Source: Desulfoarculaceae bacterium (GTDB lineage Bacteria; Desulfobacterota; Desulfobulbia; Desulfobulbales; Desulfocapsaceae). From it: a stretch of 47,445 nucleotides of DNA. The stretch spans positions 1-47,445 of the forward strand of contig JAHYIV010000023.1 in the NCBI GenBank assembly GCA_019429465.1, written 5' to 3'. Below the pieces are notes generated by a model that was not told the origin of the DNA, did no database searches, and saw only the letters and a list, made by a program, of their open reading frames with translations. The position numbers and the translations under genes are program-made. Positions 23,864 to 33,421 of this stretch are shown piece by piece. Position 1 is the first letter of the stretch; every line of letters begins with the position of its first letter.

Positions 23864-25144
23864 ATGCAACCAGTCATTACTTCGCTGTCCGCTTTAGAAA
23901 TTCTCGACTCCCGGGGCAATCCGACCGTTCGCGTTCTCTGCGGCCTGGACAACGGAGTCCAGGTGTCGGCCTCTGTGCCTTCAGGGGCCTCAACCGGGGA
24001 ACATGAAGCAGTGGAGCTGCGTGATGGAGACCAGAAAAGATACAACGGCAAGGGTGTTCTCCAGGCGGTGGCGAACGTTAACACCCTGATCGCCTCCGTA
24101 CTCACTGGCCTGAGCCCTGTCCGCCAGGCCGAGATTGACCGGTTGCTGATCGATCTCGACGCCACCCCCAACAAGGCCAAACTGGGAGCCAACGCCATAC
24201 TCGGCGTCTCCATGGCCGTGGCCAAGGCCGCGGCTGCAACATCAGGTCTTCCCCTCTATGCCTATCTGGGCGGTCCAGGGGCTGTCCGCCTGCCAGTTCC
24301 GATGATGAACATCATCAATGGCGGCAAGCATGCGGACAACAGTGTCGATTTTCAGGAATTCATGGTCATGCCCATCGGCGCCCCGACCTTTGCCGCTGCC
24401 CTGCGTTATGGCGCTGAGACCTTCCATGCCCTTAAAAAAATATTGCACCAAAAAGGCTATTCCACAAGTGTGGGTGATGAAGGCGGATTCGCCCCCAACC
24501 TGCAAAGCAATAATGAGGCCTGCGAGCTTATCGTTGATGCCATCGAGGCCGCCGGCTACCGCCCCGGTCTTGATCTGTCCATCGCCCTGGATCCGGCCGC
24601 CAGCTCATTTTTTGCAGAAGGCGCCTACCATCTCGACAAGTCCGGCCAGGGCACCAAAAGCAGCGCCGAGATGACCCGGCTCTACGACCAGTGGCTTGGT
24701 GCCTATCCCATCGTCTCCATCGAAGACGGTCTGGCCGAAAATGACTGGCAGGGATTTGCGGAACACACCGCAGCCCTTGGCGACAGGAGCCAGATTGTCG
24801 GGGACGACCTCTTCGTCACCAATACCCGCTTCATTGCCCGCGGCATTGAGGAGAGATCAGCCAACAGCGTGCTCATCAAACTGAACCAGATCGGCACCGT
24901 CACCGAGACCATGGAGGCGATCCAGCTCTGCCGCCAGGCCGGATGGGGCTATGTAATCTCCCACCGCAGCGGTGAGACCGAGGACACCTTTATGGCTGAT
25001 TTTGCCGTAGCCATGGGTGGCGGCCAGATCAAGAGCGGCTCGGCCTGCCGCAGTGAACGGATCGCCAAATACAACCGGCTGCTGGAGATTGAAAGGGAAC
25101 TGGGGGGAGTGGCGCTCTTTGAGAACCCGCTGGACAAGGGATAG
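23864..25144 (+). CDS. eno: Enolase
   Basis: A glycolytic enzyme interconverting 2-phosphoglycerate and phosphoenolpyruvate. [16 protein letters not shown] at the N-terminus, [68 protein letters not shown] and [11 protein letters not shown] are all present, with the metal ligands and catalytic Lys and Glu in place. The start at 23864 follows AGGAGGAGCGCCA and gives 426 residues, the usual length; the open frame upstream to 23597 is not part of the gene. Single gene with a 240-bp leader. Confidence 0.97.
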   Translation: MQPVITSLSALEILDSRGNPTVRVLCGLDNGVQVSASVPSGASTGEHEAVELRDGDQKRYNGKGVLQAVANVNTLIASVLTGLSPVRQAEIDRLLIDLDATPNKAKLGANAILGVSMAVAKAAAATSGLPLYAYLGGPGAVRLPVPMMNIINGGKHADNSVDFQEFMVMPIGAPTFAAALRYGAETFHALKKILHQKGYSTSVGDEGGFAPNLQSNNEACELIVDAIEAAGYRPGLDLSIALDPAASSFFAEGAYHLDKSGQGTKSSAEMTRLYDQWLGAYPIVSIEDGLAENDWQGFAEHTAALGDRSQIVGDDLFVTNTRFIARGIEERSANSVLIKLNQIGTVTETMEAIQLCRQAGWGYVISHRSGETEDTFMADFAVAMGGGQIKSGSACRSERIAKYNRLLEIERELGGVALFENPLDKG

Positions 25145-25184
25145 AGGATACTTTTTTCCATCAAAACAAGAACAAAAAGATGAT

Positions 25185-25345
25185 TAAGCCGCTGTAAAAA
25201 AATAACATGGCCATTTAATTTCCCGTAAGCGGCACAAGGAGCCGGTCGCTCCTACGCCGTCCATGGCGCTCGCGACACTGGGCCGTCCCTGGCCTGCGTA
25301 ACGAAATAGCTATAAATGGCCATGTTATTTCGTCACGGCTCATAA
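25185..25345 (+). mobile_element. Inverted-repeat element A, copy 3 (with 54-nt core) after eno
   Basis: It begins TAAGCCGCTGTAAAAAAATAAC and ends GTTATTTCGTCACGGCTCATAA, the two ends forming imperfect inverted repeats that share AATAACATGGCCAT. A complete 54-nt core sits between GGAGCC and GTAACGAAAT. Located 40 bp after the eno stop. Confidence 0.9.
25244..25297 (-). repeat. 54-nt repeat, copy 10 (nested in element A after eno)
   Basis: On the - strand it begins GCAGGCCAGGGACGGCCC, has AGTGTCGCGAGCGCCATGG and ends GGAGCGACC. It is nearly identical to the copy at 42446-42499. Confidence 0.93.
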
Positions 25346-25521
25346 GCGAAAAGTCCCAAAGATGAGACACGCAAAGACTGAGGATTGCGGCGTACTTTTG
25401 GGTACGCCGCAGCGACGCAGGATGCAGCGCCACGCCGGTCAGGGAGAGCTCAGCGTCGCTCGTTCCAGGGAAAGATAAAGAATGACCGAAGCAGTTGGTG
25501 CTTTTCGCAACGCCATCAAGA
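25346..25521. repeat. Repeat-rich intergenic island between eno and hslU
   Basis: Directly after element A comes a hairpin with 10-bp arms (TGCGGCGTAC and GTACGCCGCA, around 25387-25411), resembling the hairpin in the 41011-41169 element, then a diverged 54-nt repeat (25434-25487). No gene is visible. Confidence 0.65.
25434..25487 (+). repeat. 54-nt repeat, copy 11, diverged, outside element A and outside genes
   Basis: Exactly 54 nt from GCCGGTCAGGGAG to AATGACC, with CAGCGTCGCTCGTTCCAGGG in the centre at family spacing. No element A arms surround it. It lies 34 bp beyond the 3' end of hslU. Confidence 0.7.
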
Positions 25522-26937
25522 TCAGAGGATAAAGCGGCTCAAGTCCTGATCCTGGGCAATGGCATCAAGCTGGGCCCGCACATAGTCAGCGCTGACCACA
25601 AATTGCCCTTCTCCCCGTTCCGAGGCATCGTAGGAGAGCTCATCGAGCACCCGCTCCATGACGGTATGCAGCCGTCTGGCCCCGATTTCTTCGGTATTCT
25701 GATTCACCTCTACCGCAATCCTGGCCATTTCCTGAATGGCCTCCGGCTCAAAGACCAGCTCCACCCCTTCAGTCGCCATCAGGGCGATGTATTGCTTGAT
25801 CAGGGCATTTTCCGGCTCGGTGAGGATGCGGACAAACTCCTCCTGGCCGAGTGAATGCAGTTCTACCCGGATCGGGAAACGTCCCTGCAGCTCAGGGATC
25901 AGGTCGGAGGGCTTACTTATGTGAAAGGCACCGCTGGCAATAAAGAGAATATGATCGGTCTTGACCATGCCGTGTTTAGTGGTCACGGTTGAGCCTTCGA
26001 CGATGGGCAGCAGGTCACGCTGCACTCCTTCCCGGGAAACCTCCGGACCATGACCGCCCGAACTCTTGGACACGATCTTGTCAATCTCGTCCAGAAAGAT
26101 GATCCCGGATTCCTCGGTTCGGCGCAACGCCTCTTTCATCACCTTGTCCATATCCACCAGTCGCTCTATTTCCTCCTTGGTTAAGGCCTTCATCGCCTCA
26201 GGAACTTTCAATTTACGTTTCTTCTTCTTCTTGGAAAAGATCTTGCTGAAGGCATCCTGCAGATTGGACTGCATGTCCTCCATCCCGGAGGTGGTCATGA
26301 TCTCCACCATGGGCGCCCCATGAGACTCGGTAAGATCAAGTTCCAGTTCTCGCTCGTCAAGCCTGCCATCCCGCAGCATCTCCCGGAATTTTTCACGGGT
26401 TGAAGAGTCAGCTTCCCTTCGTCCGGCAGTGACTGCCCGTTCCTGTTCGTCATCTCCCGGCAGCAGAAAGGAGTGAGTACCAGCCGGGCCTTCGGCCATC
26501 GCCGTGGATGGGGGCGCCGGCAGCAGGATATCGAGGATGCGCTCCTCGGCATGAAACTCCGCCAGCCCCTCTATCCGCTCTTTTTCCTCATCCTTGACCA
26601 TGCTGATGGCAATCTCTACCAGATCCCGGACCATTGACTCCACATCACGGCCGACGTAACCGACCTCGGTGAATTTGGAGGCCTCAACCTTGAAGAATGG
26701 AGACTGGGCGAGCGTGGCAAGACGCCTGGCAATCTCGGTCTTGCCGACCCCGGTGGGCCCGATCATGATGATATTCTTGGGGGCAATCTCCTCCCGCAGG
26801 GGAGATTCCACCTGCTGCCGCCGCCAGCGATTCCTGAGGGCAATGGCCACGGAACGCTTGGCGTCCGCCTGACCGACGATATATTTATCCAGTTCCGCTA
26901 CGATCTCTTTAGGGGTCAATGACTGCATGGGATTCAT
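25522..26937 (-). CDS. hslU: ATP-dependent protease ATPase subunit HslU
   Basis: An AAA+ unfoldase that feeds proteins to the HslV peptidase. Walker [17 protein letters not shown] (residues about 56-71), pore region [15 protein letters not shown], Walker [13 protein letters not shown], and [15 protein letters not shown] with the C-terminal DLSRFIL that docks into HslV. At 471 residues it is somewhat longer than E. coli HslU (443); the excess is in the variable I domain (about 110-240), which contains Ala/Gly- and acid-rich linkers and a basic [11 protein letters not shown] patch. The ATG overlaps the hslV stop (ATGA), so the pair is coupled. Confidence 0.97.
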   Translation of the reverse strand: MNPMQSLTPKEIVAELDKYIVGQADAKRSVAIALRNRWRRQQVESPLREEIAPKNIIMIGPTGVGKTEIARRLATLAQSPFFKVEASKFTEVGYVGRDVESMVRDLVEIAISMVKDEEKERIEGLAEFHAEERILDILLPAPPSTAMAEGPAGTHSFLLPGDDEQERAVTAGRREADSSTREKFREMLRDGRLDERELELDLTESHGAPMVEIMTTSGMEDMQSNLQDAFSKIFSKKKKKRKLKVPEAMKALTKEEIERLVDMDKVMKEALRRTEESGIIFLDEIDKIVSKSSGGHGPEVSREGVQRDLLPIVEGSTVTTKHGMVKTDHILFIASGAFHISKPSDLIPELQGRFPIRVELHSLGQEEFVRILTEPENALIKQYIALMATEGVELVFEPEAIQEMARIAVEVNQNTEEIGARRLHTVMERVLDELSYDASERGEGQFVVSADYVRAQLDAIAQDQDLSRFIL

Positions 26938-27464
26938 ATTTTCTCGATGATAATGGAATGATTGGTAAAAACACAGATGGAGGCGGCAATATCCATGGAG
27001 GCGCGGCAGATAGCCTCGGCATCCAGATCACTGTGGCGGATCAGGGCCAGGGCTGCAGACTGGGCATAGGGGCCGCCGGATCCGATGGCCAGCACCCCGT
27101 TATCGGCCTCAATCACGTCACCGGTGCCGGTCAGAAGCAGGGAATGCTCACTGTCAACGGCCACCAGCATGGCCTCCAACCGGCGCAGCATCTTATCTGT
27201 CCGCCATTCCTTGGCCAGCTCTACTGACGCCCGCATCAGATTACCGTTATACTGCTCCAGCTTCTGCTCCAGCTTATCAAACAGGGTAAAGGCATCTGCA
27301 GTGGCCCCGGCAAAACCGGTGATCACCTTGTCATGATAGAGCCGACGCACCTTGCGGGCCTCATGCTTCATGATAGTGTTACCGAGTGAAACCTGCCCGT
27401 CACCGGCAAGGGCCACCTGACCGTTATGGCGAACCGCCAGGATTGTTGTTGATCGTATTTTCAT
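26934..27464 (-). CDS. hslV: ATP-dependent protease peptidase subunit HslV
   Basis: A threonine protease ring, the proteolytic half of HslUV. After a short leader (MKIRS) the N-terminal [23 protein letters not shown] exposes the catalytic Thr. Also visible: [25 protein letters not shown] and [19 protein letters not shown]. The start at 27464 is supported by AGGAAATAAAAACT before it and gives 176 residues; the frame extension to 27557 is not genic. It lies between xerC and hslU on the - strand, a very common xerC-hslV-hslU arrangement. Confidence 0.97.
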   Translation of the reverse strand: MKIRSTTILAVRHNGQVALAGDGQVSLGNTIMKHEARKVRRLYHDKVITGFAGATADAFTLFDKLEQKLEQYNGNLMRASVELAKEWRTDKMLRRLEAMLVAVDSEHSLLLTGTGDVIEADNGVLAIGSGGPYAQSAALALIRHSDLDAEAICRASMDIAASICVFTNHSIIIEKI

Positions 27465-27571
27465 AGTTTTTATTTCCTGAAAAAGGTAATGGAATCTCAG
27501 AGAGATACAGACAATCACGGATGAGAGAAGAAAAAATCTGCGCTCATCCGTGTTCATCCGTGGTTCCTTTA

Positions 27572-28474
27572 TTATTTCTTGGCCATGGGATGGGCCTTGT
27601 CATACACCTCTGCCAGATGGTCAAGGGTCAGATGGGTATAACGCTGGGTCGTTGACAGGCTGGCATGCCCCAGCAGTTCCTGAACCGAACGGAGGTCTGC
27701 ACCCATTTCCAGCAGATGGGTGGCAAAAGAATGGCGAAGAGCATGGGGGGTCACCGTCTGCGGAATTCCGGCCCGCTCTCCATAGGCCCGAACAATTCGC
27801 TCGACGCTTCTCGTGGTCAGACGGCTGCCGCGATTATTGAGGAACAGGGCCTCTTTTTCCAGAACAAGTCCCCGGCCAGCCCGCTCCTCCATCAATTGCT
27901 GCCGGCGGGACAGCCATGCCAGGACCGCTTCCCTGGCGGGTCGCCCCACCGGCACCAGGCGCTCTTTGTTTCCTTTGCCTCGAACCGTAAGCATTTCAGT
28001 GTCAAAATCAAGGTGGCGCAGATCACGGGAGACGAGCTCTGCCACCCGCATCCCCGTGGAATACAAGAGCTCCAGGATGGCCAGATCACGGGTCATGAAG
28101 CTGTCTTTTTCGCTTGGGGTCTCAAGGAGCAGAAAGACCTCGTCAACCGTCAGAAACACAGGGATCAACTGGGCGATTTTAGGCCCTGAAATCCCAGCCA
28201 GCGGATCCGCGGTCACCACCTTCTGCCGCTGGAGAAAGCGAAAGAAGGTGCGCATGGCCGAAAGCTTCCTGGCTACCGTGGCCGTATTATTTTTACCGTG
28301 CAGGCTGACCACAAATTGACGGACGGAGGTGGTGTCTATGGCCTGGACCGGCACGCCATCAGCAATGGTCGCGACAAATTCGAGCAGATCATGCTGATAG
28401 CCGGCAACCGTATGCGGAGAATAGCCTTTTTCAAAAGTGAGCCAGTGCAGAAAATCCTTGATCAACTCTTTCAT
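27572..28474 (-). CDS. xerC: Tyrosine recombinase XerC
   Basis: A site-specific recombinase for chromosome dimer resolution at dif. The N-terminal SAM-like domain ([23 protein letters not shown]) precedes the catalytic domain with Arg in [11 protein letters not shown], Lys in [48 protein letters not shown] and Tyr in RYTHL. All five to six catalytic positions are present. 300 residues is normal. XerC rather than an integron or phage integrase is favoured by the hslVU context and length. Confidence 0.93.
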   Translation of the reverse strand: MKELIKDFLHWLTFEKGYSPHTVAGYQHDLLEFVATIADGVPVQAIDTTSVRQFVVSLHGKNNTATVARKLSAMRTFFRFLQRQKVVTADPLAGISGPKIAQLIPVFLTVDEVFLLLETPSEKDSFMTRDLAILELLYSTGMRVAELVSRDLRHLDFDTEMLTVRGKGNKERLVPVGRPAREAVLAWLSRRQQLMEERAGRGLVLEKEALFLNNRGSRLTTRSVERIVRAYGERAGIPQTVTPHALRHSFATHLLEMGADLRSVQELLGHASLSTTQRYTHLTLDHLAEVYDKAHPMAKK

Positions 28475-28704
28475 GCTATAATTAAGTTTTTAATTTTAAC
28501 TGTTAGGTGTTAAGATCATGCTCCTGGACATTGGTTACCGTGCTGATCCTCTCGTGTCATGAAAGATGGTATGTCCTATGGCATCCCGCTCAGTTTCAGC
28601 ACTCATTCAGCATTGCAGTTCATTGACCACAGATATTCTCTTCATTGCAGCATGGCATGTGCACAACGATAGAGTTATAAACACTTAACACTGCTTTCTT
28701 TATT
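28475..28704. other. Divergent intergenic region between xerC and xseB
   Basis: 230 bp between divergent operons that should contain both promoters. I see no clear box pair, repeat or ORF. Confidence 0.4.
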
Positions 28705-28953
28705 ATGGCAAAACAAACATTCGAGAATGCCCTGGCTCGCCTTGAACAGCTCACGGCAGAGCTGGAAGATGGTGATCTGAGCCTGGACAAAAGTCTCAAA
28801 AAATTTGACGAGGGGATCAAGCTCGCTGCATTCTGCAACAGCAGCCTGACCGAGGCCAGGGCCAAGGTAGAACTCCTTCTGCACAAAGATGGCCAGCTTG
28901 AATCAATCCCCTTTAACGAGATCGACAATGGAGATCAAGACCTATCTGAATGA
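28705..28953 (+). CDS. xseB: Exodeoxyribonuclease VII small subunit
   Basis: 82 residues, the usual length. [40 protein letters not shown] is the XseB signature, with the two helices that bind XseA. It overlaps ispA by 26 bp (ispA starts at 28928) and begins the xseB-ispA-dxs run often seen in bacteria. Its partner xseA is elsewhere in the window (19355). Confidence 0.96.
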   Translation: MAKQTFENALARLEQLTAELEDGDLSLDKSLKKFDEGIKLAAFCNSSLTEARAKVELLLHKDGQLESIPFNEIDNGDQDLSE

Positions 28954-29833
28954 ACAGAGGCGTGTCGTTGAGGGCGCTCTGGAACACTACATGCTCGGCA
29001 TTGATGTGGAGCATGGCATCTTTGCCGCTCACATTGAGGCCATGCGCTACAGCCTCTTTGCCGGCGGCAAACGCATCCGTCCCATTCTCTGCCTGGCTGC
29101 GGGTCAGGCCATCGAGAAGCGGCCAGACCCCGACCATGAGCTGCTCCCCATCGCCTGTGCCCTGGAATGTATCCATACCTATTCTCTAATCCATGACGAT
29201 CTGCCGGCCATGGATAATGATGACCTGCGCCGGGGCAAGCCGACCAGCCATACTCTCTATGGCGAGGCTGGCGCCATCCTTGCCGGAGATGGCCTGCTGA
29301 CCTGGGCCTTTGACCTGCTCAGTGATAGTAAACAGACCACGCTTGCTCCGGAAAAACGATTGGACATCATCCACTGTATTGCCAGGGCCGCAGGGTCTCT
29401 CGGTATGGTAGGCGGCCAGGCGCTGGATATTGCCAATGAGAACAAGGCATTCCCCTTTGAAACCCTGCGCACCATTCATCGCAGCAAGACCGGAGCCCTG
29501 ATTATCGCCTCGATACTGGCCGGGGCCATCGGAGCCGGGGCCGACCAGAAACAGCAGGAGGCCCTGACCAGATACGGCGAACAGATTGGCCTGGCCTTTC
29601 AGATTGTCGATGACCTGCTCAATGTCACCGGGACCACTGAACAGCTTGGCAAGACCGCCGGCAGCGATACCAGCCGTGGCAAGGCCACCTATCCTGCTTT
29701 TTTCGGTGTCGACGTCACCCGGGAGAAGGCCAGGACGGCAGTAGAAGAGGCTGAGAGCGCCCTGGCTCTCTTTGATGAAAAGGCCGATTCCTTGCGGGCA
29801 ATTGCCCGATACATCTATACCCGTTCGCATTAA
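28928..29833 (+). CDS. ispA: Farnesyl/geranyl diphosphate synthase (short-chain polyprenyl synthase)
   Basis: The enzyme condenses IPP with allylic diphosphates to give C15 (or C20) prenyl diphosphate. Both aspartate-rich motifs are intact: [20 protein letters not shown] (first) and [12 protein letters not shown] (second). [16 protein letters not shown] and MVGGQALDI also fit. The start ATG at 28928 ([12 protein letters not shown]) gives 301 residues; the longer frame into xseB is not needed. Product chain length cannot be read with certainty. Its TAA stop is also the first three bases of an inverted-repeat element. Confidence 0.95.
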   Translation: MEIKTYLNEQRRVVEGALEHYMLGIDVEHGIFAAHIEAMRYSLFAGGKRIRPILCLAAGQAIEKRPDPDHELLPIACALECIHTYSLIHDDLPAMDNDDLRRGKPTSHTLYGEAGAILAGDGLLTWAFDLLSDSKQTTLAPEKRLDIIHCIARAAGSLGMVGGQALDIANENKAFPFETLRTIHRSKTGALIIASILAGAIGAGADQKQQEALTRYGEQIGLAFQIVDDLLNVTGTTEQLGKTAGSDTSRGKATYPAFFGVDVTREKARTAVEEAESALALFDEKADSLRAIARYIYTRSH

Positions 29834-29936
29834 GCCGCTGTAAAAAAATAACATGGCCATCTAAGTGCCCGGAGCGGCATAAGGAGCCGTAACGAAATAA
29901 ATATAAATGGCCATGTTATTTCGTAACGGCTCCTAA
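29831..29936 (+). mobile_element. Inverted-repeat element A, copy 4, lacking the 54-nt core
   Basis: It has the same left end (TAAGCCGCTGTAAAAAAATAAC) and right end (GTTATTTCGTAACGGCTCCTAA) as the full copies, but GGAGCC joins directly to GTAACGAAAT. It is 106 bp, against 160 bp for the filled copy at 42388, a difference of exactly 54. It lies between ispA and dxs, starting on the ispA stop codon. Confidence 0.92.
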
Positions 29937-30022
29937 GGAAATCTTAAAACAGGCTGCAAGAAAAACCGGTCCGACTTTGCAATTAGGACCCAATTCTTAA
30001 ACTTAACACGACTATTTACACA

Positions 30023-31927
30023 ATGCTGACAAGCCTTACTCCTGAGCATAAAAGTGCCAGACTCAAAGATATTCAGTCCCCAAAGGATCTGCGCCCTCTT
30101 TCCATCCCTGAACTTGAGATCATTGCTCAGGATATCCGTGAAACCATCATCAACACCGTGGCCGAGACCGGAGGTCATCTGGCGCCAAGTCTCGGTGTGG
30201 TCGAGCTTACCCTGGCCCTGCACCATGTCTTCAATACCCCTGAGGACAAGCTGATATGGGATGTTGGTCATCAATGCTATGCCCATAAGCTGGTCACCGG
30301 CAGACAGGGGCAGTTCTCCACCCTGCGCCAGTACAAGGGGATGAGCGGTTTCCCCAAGTTCAGTGAGAGCGAATATGATGCCCTGGAGACCGGCCATGCC
30401 GGTACCTCCATCTCGGCCGCCCTCGGCATGTCTCTGGCTAAAGACCTGAAAGGAGATCACAACCGCGTGATCGCCGTGATCGGTGATGGTTCCATGACCA
30501 CCGGCATGGCCTTTGAGGCCCTGAATCAGGCCGGTCATCTGGATAAGAATCTCATTGTGATCCTCAATGACAACGAGATGTCCATCTCGCCAAACGTCGG
30601 GGCCCTGTCCAGCTTTCTCAACCGCAAGATGACTGGCAAGACCATCAGCCAGCTCCGCAGTCATATTGCCGCCAAGCTGCGTGACATGCCGGGAATCGGG
30701 GACAATATCCTCAGCGTCCTCAAGAAGAGTGAAGAGAATATCAAGAGTTTTTTCACGCCGGGTATGCTCTTTGAGGCCCTGAAATTCTACTATGTGGGTC
30801 CCATCCCCGGCCATGAACTCGAAGACCTGATTGCCACCCTCGAGAATGTCCGCGACAATCTGGATGGCCCGGTGCTGGTTCATGTCCTGACCACCAAAGG
30901 CAAAGGGTATAAACCAGCGGAAGAAAAACCGGGCAATTATCACGGAGTCGGACCTTTTGATATCAAAACCGGCATCCCTAAGTCCACGGGAGAATCCATC
31001 AGTTACACCAGTGTCTTTGGCGACACCATGATCAAGACAGCCCGGGCCGATCGAAGGGTTGTCGCCATTTCCGCCGCCATGCCGGCCGGCACCGGTCTGA
31101 GCGGTTTTGCCAAAGAATTCCCCGACCGTTTTTTTGATGTGGGGATTGCCGAACAGCACGCGGTCACCTTTGCGGCAGGCCTTGCCCTTGAGGGCATCCT
31201 GCCGGTTGTGGCGATCTACTCTTCTTTTTTTCAACGCTCGCTCGATCAGATCATCCATGATGTCTGCCTGCCAAACCTGCCGGTTACTCTCGCTATTGAC
31301 CGAAGCGGGGTTGTTGGCGATGATGGCCCCACCCATCATGGTGTTTTCGACATCTCGTTTCTTCGTTTTATCCCTAATCTCATCTATATGTCCCCGAAAG
31401 ATGAGAATGAGCTTCAACACATGCTCTACACCGCTATCTTCCACCATGCCCCTTGCGCGGTGCGCTATCCACGAGGGGCAGGCGAGAATGTAAGGTTATC
31501 AGGGAGCTTAAAAAAACTGGAGATCGGCAGAGGTGAAGTCCTGCGGGAAGGAAAAGATATCCTCCTGCTGCCTGTTGGCAACCGGGTTTATCCGGCATTA
31601 CGAGCGGCCGAGGGGCTGCAGAAACTCGGCATCGATGCGGCCGTCATTAATCCACGATTCATAAAACCACTGGACGGCGACCTCATCTCCTTGTGGGCCG
31701 AACAGACCGGCCGGATAGTCACCATTGAAGACAATGTCAGACAAGGCGGATGGGGCAGCTCGGTACTGGAACTCCTGTCTGCCCGCCATCTCTTTCACAT
31801 CAAGACTATGATCCTGGCCCACCCCGATCACTTCATCGAACATGGCCCCCAGAAAACCTTGTGGAAAAACAGCCGGCTGGACTCACCTTCCATTATCAGT
31901 GCCGCCATGGAACTGATGAAGAGGTAG
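30023..31927 (+). CDS. dxs: 1-deoxy-D-xylulose-5-phosphate synthase
   Basis: A thiamin-diphosphate enzyme; first step of the MEP pathway from pyruvate and glyceraldehyde 3-phosphate. Visible: ETGGHLAPSLGVVELTLALH, WDVGHQCYAHKLVTGR, the TPP motif IGDGSMTTGMAFEALN...LNDNEMSIS, the transketolase central domain (FDVGIAEQHAVTFAAGLA, DRSGVVGDDGPTHHGVFD) and the C-terminal IEDNVRQGGWGSSVLE. 634 residues is normal. It follows ispA with an element A copy between; no strong ribosome site precedes this ATG. With ispA and ispH it links to isoprenoid and quinone supply. Confidence 0.97.
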   Translation: MLTSLTPEHKSARLKDIQSPKDLRPLSIPELEIIAQDIRETIINTVAETGGHLAPSLGVVELTLALHHVFNTPEDKLIWDVGHQCYAHKLVTGRQGQFSTLRQYKGMSGFPKFSESEYDALETGHAGTSISAALGMSLAKDLKGDHNRVIAVIGDGSMTTGMAFEALNQAGHLDKNLIVILNDNEMSISPNVGALSSFLNRKMTGKTISQLRSHIAAKLRDMPGIGDNILSVLKKSEENIKSFFTPGMLFEALKFYYVGPIPGHELEDLIATLENVRDNLDGPVLVHVLTTKGKGYKPAEEKPGNYHGVGPFDIKTGIPKSTGESISYTSVFGDTMIKTARADRRVVAISAAMPAGTGLSGFAKEFPDRFFDVGIAEQHAVTFAAGLALEGILPVVAIYSSFFQRSLDQIIHDVCLPNLPVTLAIDRSGVVGDDGPTHHGVFDISFLRFIPNLIYMSPKDENELQHMLYTAIFHHAPCAVRYPRGAGENVRLSGSLKKLEIGRGEVLREGKDILLLPVGNRVYPALRAAEGLQKLGIDAAVINPRFIKPLDGDLISLWAEQTGRIVTIEDNVRQGGWGSSVLELLSARHLFHIKTMILAHPDHFIEHGPQKTLWKNSRLDSPSIISAAMELMKR

Positions 31928-31939
31928 GAGCTGGCACCA

Positions 31940-32539
31940 TTATAATTCCGGACAATCCACGCTGAAATCTTGAATCTCAGAGCGGATAAAGGTATCCTTG
32001 TCCAAATCGGCAGCGCTCATCCGCTCTGTCAGCTGGGCCATGGCTTCTTTGGCCCCAGGATACCCCTGTTCTAACGCCAGGCCGTACCAGATAAGGGCCC
32101 GGGAGTTATCCTGGGCTACCCCTTTACCCTGTCGGTACAATTCCGCCAGGAAAAATTGGGCCATGGCCCAACCTTTTCTGGCGGCACAACAGTACCATTG
32201 CCCGGCCGCAACAGGGTCTCTGGCAACACCACTGCCATTTTCAAATTTAATCCCCAGATAAAGACAGGCTGCCGGAATCCCCGAGTTACCAGCCTGCAGA
32301 AACCAGAAAAGAGCCTTTTCAGGATCACGGCCCACACCCTGCTCTCCAAACTCACAGAGCAAGGCAAGGGCAAATTGGGCTTCGCCATCACCCTGTTCGG
32401 CCAGTTTCCGGAGCTGATGACCGTACAAATCATTATCGGCAAGACAAACATCGTTGCAGACAATCAAAAACAGCATCAGAGACAACAGCAACTTCCCTAT
32501 ACAATTCAACATTTGCCGTAAATTTCCTGATTGATTCAT
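31940..32539 (-). CDS. Secreted Sel1-repeat protein
   Basis: 199 residues with an N-terminal signal sequence (GKLLLSLMLFLIVCNDVCLA) and about four Sel1-like (TPR-type) repeats: GDGEAQFALALLCEFGEQGVGRDPEKAL, GIPAACLYLGIKFENGSGVARDP, GWAMAQFFLAELYRQGKGVAQDN and ALEQGYPGAKEAMAQL. Such repeats form a superhelix for protein contacts; the partner is unknown. Likely periplasmic. It converges on dxs with 12 bp between the stop codons. Confidence 0.88.
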   Translation of the reverse strand: MNQSGNLRQMLNCIGKLLLSLMLFLIVCNDVCLADNDLYGHQLRKLAEQGDGEAQFALALLCEFGEQGVGRDPEKALFWFLQAGNSGIPAACLYLGIKFENGSGVARDPVAAGQWYCCAARKGWAMAQFFLAELYRQGKGVAQDNSRALIWYGLALEQGYPGAKEAMAQLTERMSAADLDKDTFIRSEIQDFSVDCPEL

Positions 32540-32803
32540 ATTTTATCATTTCCCCCTTCCTCCTCTCCTTCCTGGCAATAGGACTAACCCCGAGGAACGG
32601 GATCAGTATCATAAAACGACTTCATCATTTGAATGACTAAAAGGGGACAAAGGACAGTAACGAGAAAGGCTGGAAAGACTTTTTTAAAAAAACAGCTCCA
32701 AAAAACAAAACTGCCATTACACCAGAAAAGGCATAACAGCAGTTTGCAAAACAATCAGGTTCTTGACAAAAAAGAGAACACAGCGACCTCTTCTTTAATC
32801 ACA

Positions 32804-33283
32804 TCAATAATTAGCACGTGACGCTGCCGCCACGTCTTCAGCTACATAAATAGCCACATGCGTGGAGCCATACGATCCGCCAAGCCCCTCATCCAGGACG
32901 ATCGTGCAGGATTTGTTCGGTTTGGTGAAGGCCAGCAGAACACTGTCAGAGGAAACCTCGCCAGCTCTTTTCCAATTATTTTTCTGCATGGAAGCAACAA
33001 TGAAATGCTTCAAAGAGTCGCGCTGCACCCTGCCGCTAAAATAGAACACTCCGCCGGTGAATGAGTCTGTACGAACAACCATGCTTTTTTTATGGTTATA
33101 TTTCATATCTATGGGAAGCTCGATATCTCGGTAATCCCCGACAAAGTTTGACAATGCCGGAAGATTTTCCATCGGTGGTGGAGGAGTACCACCGGTACCC
33201 ATTGGGACGCAGCCACTCAACAACAGCAGAGAAACTACAAGCAGAAAAAGACCTACCTCATTTTGCGCTTTCAAGTACCGCAT
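32804..33283 (-). CDS. Outer-membrane-type lipoprotein of unknown function
   Basis: 159 residues with a type II signal peptide ending in the lipobox LLLSGC (Cys at about residue 25), so the protein should be lipid-anchored. A short Pro/Gly linker (GTGGTPPPPMENLP) follows, then a compact mixed alpha/beta domain (DIELPIDMKYNHKKSMVV, FYFSGRVQRDSLKHFIVASMQKNNWKRA, LLAFTKPNKSCTIVL). I do not place it in a named family with certainty. The pattern of a ~100-residue domain after a Pro-rich linker recurs in deltaproteobacterial lipoproteins. Confidence 0.8.
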   Translation of the reverse strand: MRYLKAQNEVGLFLLVVSLLLLSGCVPMGTGGTPPPPMENLPALSNFVGDYRDIELPIDMKYNHKKSMVVRTDSFTGGVFYFSGRVQRDSLKHFIVASMQKNNWKRAGEVSSDSVLLAFTKPNKSCTIVLDEGLGGSYGSTHVAIYVAEDVAAASRANY

Positions 33284-33421
33284 AATTCAACCTCCCCTTT
33301 TTTCAAAAAAAAAATCATCTTTTGTACTCAACCAGCAAGTACTGTTAGTGTAAAGAATACAATTTGTCGAGAATATTCTTGGGGGCAAATGGCCACCCAA
33401 CGAGGGGAATACTGCTCCCCC

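Noticed and set aside
26400..26530. Possible further 54-nt repeat in the hslU I domain ([11 protein letters not shown] resembles LAPWMEKERP)
   Set aside because: Nucleotide agreement is weak and the spacing to upstream motifs is off, so chance similarity is more likely.
29933..31447. Long open frame antisense to dxs
   Set aside because: A shadow of the strongly supported dxs gene with no family features.
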